Of a DNA stretch of 11,647 nucleotides, positions 7,444-11,647 are shown piece by piece. Where the stretch lies: NCBI GenBank assembly GCA_050731755.1, contig JBOHPP010000021.1, positions 1-11,647 on the forward strand, written 5' to 3'. The notes beneath the pieces were generated by a model, which saw only the letters and a program-made list of their open reading frames with translations, was not told the origin of the DNA and ran no database searches. Position numbers and translations under genes: made by a program. The stretch's first letter is position 1. Every line of letters begins with the position of its first letter. Source of the stretch: JBOHPP01 sp050731755. GTDB taxonomy: Bacteria > Methylomirabilota > Methylomirabilia > Rokubacteriales > CSP1-6.

Positions 7444-7980
7444 ATGTCGGACACGTCGGATACCCCGCTCCAGTTCGAGCTCCGCAAGATCGGCCACGTC
7501 GTGCTCAACGTCAGCGATTTGCAGGCCTCGCTGCGCTTCTACACCGAGGTGCTCGGCCTGAAGGTCAGCGATCTGTACCCGGACAGCATGCGGCCGGGCG
7601 GGATGGCCTTCCTCCGCGTCAACACCGACCACCACGGTGTGGCCCTGATCGGCGGCGCCCCCAAGGGCGACAAGAGCCGCCTGGATCATTTCGCCTTCGA
7701 GGTGGGCAGCCTCGACGAGGTGTTCCGGGCGCGGAACTGGCTCCAGAAGCAGGGCGTGACCATCCACTTCGAGGGCCGGCGGCGCGCCGGCTGTCAGTTC
7801 GCGGTGGAGTTCCAGGACCCCGACGGCAACAACCTGGAAATCTACTGGAACATCGACCAGGTCGGCACCACCGGCGGGGCCCGCCCGGCCAGCGAATGGC
7901 GGCCGGCCCGCACCCTGGAGGACGCGGTCGCCAACCCGGTGGCCGGCCAGCGGCTGCCCCCGATCTCCGACTTCCACTAG
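7444..7980 (+). CDS. VOC-superfamily protein (glyoxalase/extradiol dioxygenase fold)
   Basis: A 178-residue metalloenzyme-fold protein with paired beta-alpha-beta-beta-beta modules. The N-terminal module has KIGHVVLNVSDL, then RFYTEVLGLKVSD (31-43); the second has LDHFAFEVGSLDEV (80-93) and QDPDGNNLEIYW (124-135). H18, H82 and E132 match the 2-His-1-Glu metal site of type I extradiol dioxygenases and related VOC enzymes, so activity is likely. A single module pair (~135 residues) plus a short tail (EWRPARTLEDAVANPV) is smaller than classic two-domain ring-cleavage dioxygenases. The substrate could be a catechol, a glyoxal-type adduct or an antibiotic. ATG 7444 is chosen over TTG 7405 because GAGGAGA lies 8 nt upstream and the TTG falls inside the promoter. 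The propeller gene follows after 19 bp, so the two are probably one operon. Confidence 0.9.
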   Translation: MSDTSDTPLQFELRKIGHVVLNVSDLQASLRFYTEVLGLKVSDLYPDSMRPGGMAFLRVNTDHHGVALIGGAPKGDKSRLDHFAFEVGSLDEVFRARNWLQKQGVTIHFEGRRRAGCQFAVEFQDPDGNNLEIYWNIDQVGTTGGARPASEWRPARTLEDAVANPVAGQRLPPISDFH

Positions 7981-7999
7981 CCCGAAGCGAGGCACCAAC

Positions 8000-9058
8000 A
8001 TGGCCAGCGCATCCGGTCGCTCTCACGTCTACGTCGGCGCGGCGCGGGTGGGATCGCATTCGCGCGGCGGCCTCTTCCGGCAGGCCGCAGGCAACGGCCA
8101 CTGGGAGCAGCTCACCAAGGGCTTGCCCGAAGCGACCGATGTGCAGGCGATCACCGTGCACCCCACGAACCCCGACGTGATCTATCTGGGCACTCGCAGC
8201 GGTCCCTACCGCAGCACCGACGGCGGCGACCGCTGGGAGCGCCTCGGCATCCCCGAGGGCACCGAGGTCTGGTCGATCCTGGTCCACCCGGGAGACCCGC
8301 GCGTGCTCTACGCCGGTATTTCACCCGTCGGCGTCTACCGGAGCGACGACGGGGGTGACACCTGGCGCCGGTTGCCCAAGGCGGGGCAGCCCGACCGGAT
8401 CCGGATGAGCTTCGCCTGCCGCGTGATGCGGCTGGCCGCGGACCCGGCGCGGCCCGCCGAGCTGTACGCCGCGCTGGAAGTCGGCGGCGCGATGCGCAGC
8501 GCGGACGGCGGCGAGACCTGGGAGGACTGCAGCGCCGGGCTCGTCGAGCTGGCGGAGCTTCCGCACCTCAAGAGCCGGATCCAGAGCGACTCCGACACGG
8601 AAGGCATGCTGGACGGTCACGCGCTCTGCGTGAGCGCGGCCCGGCCCGGCACCGTGTTCCTGGCCCTCCGCATGGGGCTGTTCCGGAGCGCCGACCGCGG
8701 CCTGAGCTGGCGGGACATGGAGGTCGGGCGGTTCTCGCCGCTCACGTATGCCCGTGACGTCCGGGTGTCCCCGCAAGATCCCCGTGTCCTGTACGCCTGC
8801 CTCAGCCCGGCCGCCCGAAGCGAGGACGGATCGGTCTACCGCAGCCCGGACCTCGGCGAGACCTGGACCCGCTTCGATCGCGGCGTCAAGGCCGACAGCA
8901 CGATGATGGCGGTGGCCCTGCATCCGCGGGATCCCGACCAGGTCTACTGCGCGAGCCGCAGTGGTCAGGTCTTCGGCACCCGGGACGGCGGCCGCACCTG
9001 GCACGAGCAGCGGCTGCCCGACGGGGTCACCGACGTCTACACGGTCGCCTGCGGTTGA
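8000..9058 (+). CDS. BNR/Asp-box beta-propeller protein (sialidase/Vps10-like fold)
   Basis: A 352-residue repeat protein with six Asp-box motifs of the form S-x-D-x-G-x-x-W: STDGGDRW (72-79), SDDGGDTW (115-122), SADGGETW (167-174), SADRGLSW (230-237), SPDLGETW (282-289) and TRDGGRTW (327-334). Each blade also carries a phrase such as HPTNPDVIYLG, HPGDPRVLYAG or HPRDPDQVYCA, as in Vps10/sortilin and photosystem II assembly-factor-type propellers. A degenerate first blade is suggested by GGLFRQAAGNGHWEQL. The catalytic arginine triad and Tyr/Glu pair of true sialidases are not recognisable, so enzyme activity is not claimed. No signal peptide or membrane segment is visible at the chosen start, which points to the cytoplasm, unlike most Asp-box proteins. 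The start has a modest GCGAGG ribosome binding site. It may bind the VOC protein or its substrate. Confidence 0.86.
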   Translation: MASASGRSHVYVGAARVGSHSRGGLFRQAAGNGHWEQLTKGLPEATDVQAITVHPTNPDVIYLGTRSGPYRSTDGGDRWERLGIPEGTEVWSILVHPGDPRVLYAGISPVGVYRSDDGGDTWRRLPKAGQPDRIRMSFACRVMRLAADPARPAELYAALEVGGAMRSADGGETWEDCSAGLVELAELPHLKSRIQSDSDTEGMLDGHALCVSAARPGTVFLALRMGLFRSADRGLSWRDMEVGRFSPLTYARDVRVSPQDPRVLYACLSPAARSEDGSVYRSPDLGETWTRFDRGVKADSTMMAVALHPRDPDQVYCASRSGQVFGTRDGGRTWHEQRLPDGVTDVYTVACG

Positions 9059-9073
9059 GGAGGAGCAAGTAAC

Positions 9074-9463
9074 TTACAGCGGCTGAAGCTCCTTGCCGCG
9101 CAGGCCGGCCAGCAGCAGTTCCCCGTCTGGCGCGACGCGAACCTCGCCGTAGCGCGCTCCCTCGTAGCGCCGGCCGGTGCCTTCCTGGAAGAAGAACGCG
9201 TTGGTGGCGAACTTCATTTGGCCCTCGCGCACCCGATAGCGGAGCAGGATCTCGTCGGGGGCCAGTGGCGTGCCGTCGTCCAGGCGCCGAAATGTCGCGA
9301 TCGAGCGTGGGTCCAGCGCGGCGACAATCCCCCCGTCCACGGTGGCGAGATCGCCGCGTCCCGGAACACGATGGCCGCGGGACGCTGGCGAGCGCGGCAG
9401 CGCCGGCCGCGCGTCGTCCGCGATCTTGAAGCGCAGCGCCATGTAGTCGCCTTGCGCGGCCAC
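9074..9463 (-). pseudogene. GDYXXLXY-family protein, N-terminally truncated
   Basis: The readable part (129 codons from GTG 9463) begins MAAQ then GDYMALRF, which is the family-naming GDYXXLXY motif. It continues through LLRYRVREGQMKFATNAFFFQEGTG and YEGARYGEVRV to a family-like C-terminus (LLAGLRGKELQPL). Members I know are about 170-190 residues, with an N-terminal membrane anchor and an APVDPRSL-type lead-in before GDY; neither is present here. The frame runs upstream into non-homologous sequence, and GTG 9463 has no ribosome binding site. The family's usual partner, a DUF4401/DUF2157 membrane protein, is also missing. The function of the family is unknown. It ends convergently 15 bp from the propeller gene. 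I read it as a remnant left by a deletion with a breakpoint near 9455-9470; a short functional version cannot be excluded. Confidence 0.65.
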
Positions 9464-9479
9464 TGGGATAGCGCACCGT

Positions 9480-9699
9480 GACGCGCGATCACCATGTGGT
9501 GGCTGCGCTCGTCGATCCCGACGATGACGGTGGAGACCGCGGGATGAATGACGCGAGTGACGAAGAGGAAGTCGGACGCCGTCTCCTGGAGCCCGGCCCC
9601 GAAGCGCGGCTCGCCCGGCCAGCCGCGTTCGCCATCAAGTAGGCAATAGCCTTCCCTGATTTTCCCTCTCGATTCCCGGGAACTCCGCCCACGAGCCCA
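9480..9699 (-). pseudogene. Unassigned coding-like remnant
   Basis: One minus-strand frame, opening after a TGA at 9700-9702, reads as ordinary protein for about 60 residues: REGYCLLDGERGWPGEP, then FGAGLQETASDFLFVTRVIH, then STVIVGIDERSHHMVIARHG. Its third codon positions are strongly GC-biased, as in real genes here. There is no start codon or ribosome binding site in this part, and the frame loses protein-like character at about the point where the GDYXXLXY sequence begins in a different frame. I do not recognise the family. It is most simply the C-terminal or internal fragment of a lost gene. Together with the truncated neighbour it marks a decayed segment. The remaining 9700-9811 shows no gene and no convincing promoter. 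Confidence 0.35.
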
Positions 9700-9811
9700 T
9701 CAAACCCACGGCTTGCGCGCGGGACCGGATATTGCAGGCAATGGCTGTCCGGTACGAACGCGTGCGTAACTCCGATAAGCGGGATCGACACTGATCTCGC
9801 GGAGGAAAGAC

Positions 9812-10108
9812 ATGAAGAAGGTGATAGTGGCGGTCCTGGTCGCGATCTTCGCCTTGGTCCCCGTGCTCGCCGTTGCTCAGAGCGGCGGTGGCACCGGCGG
9901 CACCCAGAAGCCGGGAAGCAGCAGCCCCACCGACAAGCCCGGCGGCACTGGCTCGCCGAGCGGCGGTCAGGGCACGATGCCAGGCGGCTCACCCGCTGCC
10001 AGCCCGCCCGGCACCAGCGACACGCATTCGCAGTTCCGCAGCAAGGCCGACTGCGAGGGTGCGGGCGGCGTGTGGACGGAAGCGACGAAGACCTGCAAGA
10101 GGAAATAA
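9812..10108 (+). CDS. Small secreted Gly/Ser/Pro/Thr-rich protein with two cysteines
   Basis: A 98-residue protein with a clear signal peptide (MKK, a hydrophobic stretch, cleavage likely after AVA at residue 22). The mature part begins with a low-complexity linker of Gly, Ser, Thr and Pro (about 23-70) and ends in a short ordered-looking tail with two cysteines, C81 and C95 (KADCEGAGGVWTEATKTCKRK). The CxxAGGxW spacing with a second Cys about 14 residues on suggests a small disulfide-linked motif. The start has a strong GGAGGAAAG ribosome binding site 4-5 nt before ATG. It stands alone between a decayed segment and a convergent hydroxylase gene. Export to the periplasm or outside is well supported; the function is not known. 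Confidence 0.8.
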   Translation: MKKVIVAVLVAIFALVPVLAVAQSGGGTGGTQKPGSSSPTDKPGGTGSPSGGQGTMPGGSPAASPPGTSDTHSQFRSKADCEGAGGVWTEATKTCKRK

Positions 10109-10154
10109 CCTCACTGTAGCCAGCGCACTCCACGCCGGCCGCCGGATGACCCGG

Positions 10155-11647
10155 CTACCGTCGTGGGGTGCGCGTAACACTTCCCCCGCCAGCACGCCCG
10201 GCCTGGATCGCCCGCCAGACGCGCTCTGGCGTCGCCGGCATCTCGAGGTGCTCCACCCCCAGCTCGGCCAGCGCGTCCACGATGGCGTTGACCACCGCGC
10301 CGAGCGCCGGCGTGGTGCCGCCCTCGCCACCGCCGCGGAGGCCGAGCGGGTTGGAGGTCGACGGCACTTCGCTGATCTCGGTCGTGAAGGCCGGTAGCGC
10401 GTCGGCCCGCGGGATGGCGTAGTCCATGAACGTCGCCGAGTGGAGCTGGCCGGTTTCGGCATCGTACGCGCACTGCTCCCAGAGCGCTTGCCCCACGCCC
10501 GCGGCGATGCCGCCGTGGGCCTGGCCCTCGAGGATCAGCGGATTGACGGCGCGGCCCACGTCGTCGACCGAGGTGTAGCGCACGATCTCGGTCACGCCGG
10601 TCTCCGGGTCGACCTCGACTTCGCACACGGCGCAGCCGTAGGGGTACGACGGCACGCTCATGGTCTCGTCCCCGGTGCCGGCGAGCGGCCCCGAGAGCCC
10701 CTCGGGCGTGTCCGCCCGCAGCGCGGCGGCCGCCACCTCGAAGAGATCGACCCCGCGATCGGTCCCCTTCACCGTGAATCGCCGTCGCGCGAACTCGATG
10801 TCGGCGTCGGCCGCCTCCAGCAGCCGGGCGGCGATGCGCTTGCCCCGCTCGACGATCTCATCCGAGGCCTTGGCCATCACCACCGCGCCGAGCCGCATCG
10901 AGCGCCCGGAATGCGAGCCCCCGCCGACGGACGCCACGTCGGTGTCCCCGGTGATCACGCGCACCTGCTCGAGGTCGACGTCGAACCACTCGGCGATGAG
11001 CTGGGCCAGGCTCGTCTCGTGGCCCTGCCCGGCCGAGAGCGTGCCGATCACCACATCGATCCGGCCCGCGGGGAGCACGGTGATCTCCGCGCGCTCGCGC
11101 GGGGCGCCGGTGTTGAGCTCGAGGTAGTTGGCCACGCCGATGCCCCGATAGCGGCCGCGCCGGCGGGCCTCGGCGCGGCGGGCCTCGAAGCCCGACCAGT
11201 CGGCCAGGGCGATCGCCCGGTCCTGAGCCGCCGCGTAGTCGCCGCTGTCGTAGAGCAGCCCGAGCGGGTTGCGATACGGCATCGCCGCCGCCGGCACCAG
11301 GTTGCGCCGGCGCAGCGCGACGCGGTCGAAGCCGTGGCGGCGCGCGGCGAGGTCGATCAGCCGCTCCAGCACGAACATCACCTCGGGGCGGCCGGCGCTG
11401 CGATAGGGATAGGTGGGCGCCGTGTTGCTGAGCACGCCCCGCCCCCGCAGCGCGGTGGCCGGCACGTGGTAGACGCTGGGCAGGACCGCCACTCCCTTGG
11501 CCAGCGGGATGAACGACACGCCGTGGGCGCCGACGTTGCTCGTGTTGACGCCACGCAGTGCGAGGAACGTGCCGTCGGCGTCGAGCGCGAGCTCGACCTG
11601 GGAGACGAGATCACGGGCCTGGTAGTCGGTGAGGAACCCTTCCCGCC
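10155..11647 (-). CDS. Molybdenum hydroxylase large subunit (xanthine dehydrogenase/CoxL family), 3' part
   Basis: Molybdopterin-binding catalytic subunit of the xanthine dehydrogenase/aerobic CO dehydrogenase family, which hydroxylates carbon centres using water. The frame is open to the right edge, where it reads REGFLTDYQARDLVSQVELALD, so the start lies outside; about 496 of the usual ~770-800 residues are visible. Markers in order are the substrate loop TYPYRSAGRPE (around 11382-11414), SAGQGHETSLAQ (cofactor binding), GDTDVASVGGGSHSGRSM, DDVGRAVNPLILEGQAHGG, and GLRGGGEGGTTPALGAVVNA, whose glutamate (codon about 10323-10325) is the conserved catalytic base. The loop has YRSAGR rather than the CSFR of true (form I) CO dehydrogenase, so CO oxidation is not supported; a form II/xanthine dehydrogenase-like enzyme on an aromatic or heterocyclic substrate is more likely. 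FAD and iron-sulfur partner subunits are not in the window. Confidence 0.92.
   Translation of the reverse strand, partial: REGFLTDYQARDLVSQVELALDADGTFLALRGVNTSNVGAHGVSFIPLAKGVAVLPSVYHVPATALRGRGVLSNTAPTYPYRSAGRPEVMFVLERLIDLAARRHGFDRVALRRRNLVPAAAMPYRNPLGLLYDSGDYAAAQDRAIALADWSGFEARRAEARRRGRYRGIGVANYLELNTGAPRERAEITVLPAGRIDVVIGTLSAGQGHETSLAQLIAEWFDVDLEQVRVITGDTDVASVGGGSHSGRSMRLGAVVMAKASDEIVERGKRIAARLLEAADADIEFARRRFTVKGTDRGVDLFEVAAAALRADTPEGLSGPLAGTGDETMSVPSYPYGCAVCEVEVDPETGVTEIVRYTSVDDVGRAVNPLILEGQAHGGIAAGVGQALWEQCAYDAETGQLHSATFMDYAIPRADALPAFTTEISEVPSTSNPLGLRGGGEGGTTPALGAVVNAIVDALAELGVEHLEMPATPERVWRAIQAGRAGGGSVTRTPRR

Noticed and set aside
6335..7561. Plus-strand open frame of 408 codons across the amidohydrolase and into the VOC gene
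   Set aside because: It lies opposite the well-supported amidohydrolase, crosses the divergent control region, and has no family features or ribosome binding site.
9489..10133. Minus-strand open frame of 214 codons opposite the small secreted protein
   Set aside because: The plus-strand small gene has a signal peptide and a strong ribosome binding site, while this frame is Arg/Ser/Pro-rich. A short part (GGVPGNREGKSGKAIAYLMANA) looks protein-like but cannot be supported further.
10141..10155. Possible terminator between the convergent small gene and hydroxylase (GCCGG, 5-nt loop, CCGGC)
   Set aside because: The stem is only 5 bp, without a T tract on either strand and partly inside the hydroxylase stop codon; such hairpins are common by chance at this GC content.

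Overview
This is a GC-rich, gene-dense bacterial window whose content resembles metagenome-derived soil or sediment lineages such as Candidatus Rokubacteria/Methylomirabilota. That placement is an impression from gene families and base composition; no rRNA or marker gene is present. Seven protein genes look intact. Four further units are partial or damaged: a frameshifted gene cut by the left edge, a truncated gene, an unassigned coding remnant, and a gene cut by the right edge. I see no tRNA, rRNA, CRISPR array, insertion sequence or phage gene.

Bases 1-7246 form one minus-strand block, read right to left. It holds an N-acyl-D-amino-acid deacylase-type amidohydrolase (5531-7246), a family 5 peptide/solute-binding protein (3868-5436), a DppB-type permease (2875-3858), a DppC-type permease (1989-2882), an Eis-like N-acetyltransferase (753-1970), and a dihydrodipicolinate synthase/N-acetylneuraminate lyase-family aldolase (1-722). 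The aldolase runs off the left edge and carries an apparent one-base frameshift near 635-650. The last five genes are tightly spaced, and the two permease genes overlap by 8 bp. The block looks like an uptake-and-catabolism operon for peptide-like or N-acylated amino compounds: the binding protein and permeases import, and the amidohydrolase and aldolase degrade. No ABC ATPase gene is seen, so ATPases must come from outside the window or from another locus.

Bases 7247-7443 are a divergent intergenic region. It contains a perfect 11-bp-stem hairpin next to the amidohydrolase ribosome binding site, an imperfect 19-bp dyad, and a good sigma70-like promoter (TTGCGT, 17 bp, TATAGT) facing right. 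That promoter would drive a two-gene plus-strand operon: a VOC-superfamily (glyoxalase/extradiol dioxygenase fold) protein (7444-7980) and a beta-propeller protein with six Asp-box (BNR) motifs (8000-9058).

Bases 9074-9699 look like a gene graveyard on the minus strand: a GDYXXLXY-family protein lacking its N-terminal anchor region, abutting an unassigned coding-like remnant in another frame. A small secreted Gly/Ser/Pro-rich protein with two cysteines follows on the plus strand (9812-10108). Convergent to it, the C-terminal two thirds or so of a molybdenum hydroxylase large subunit (xanthine dehydrogenase/CoxL family) runs off the right edge (10155-11647).
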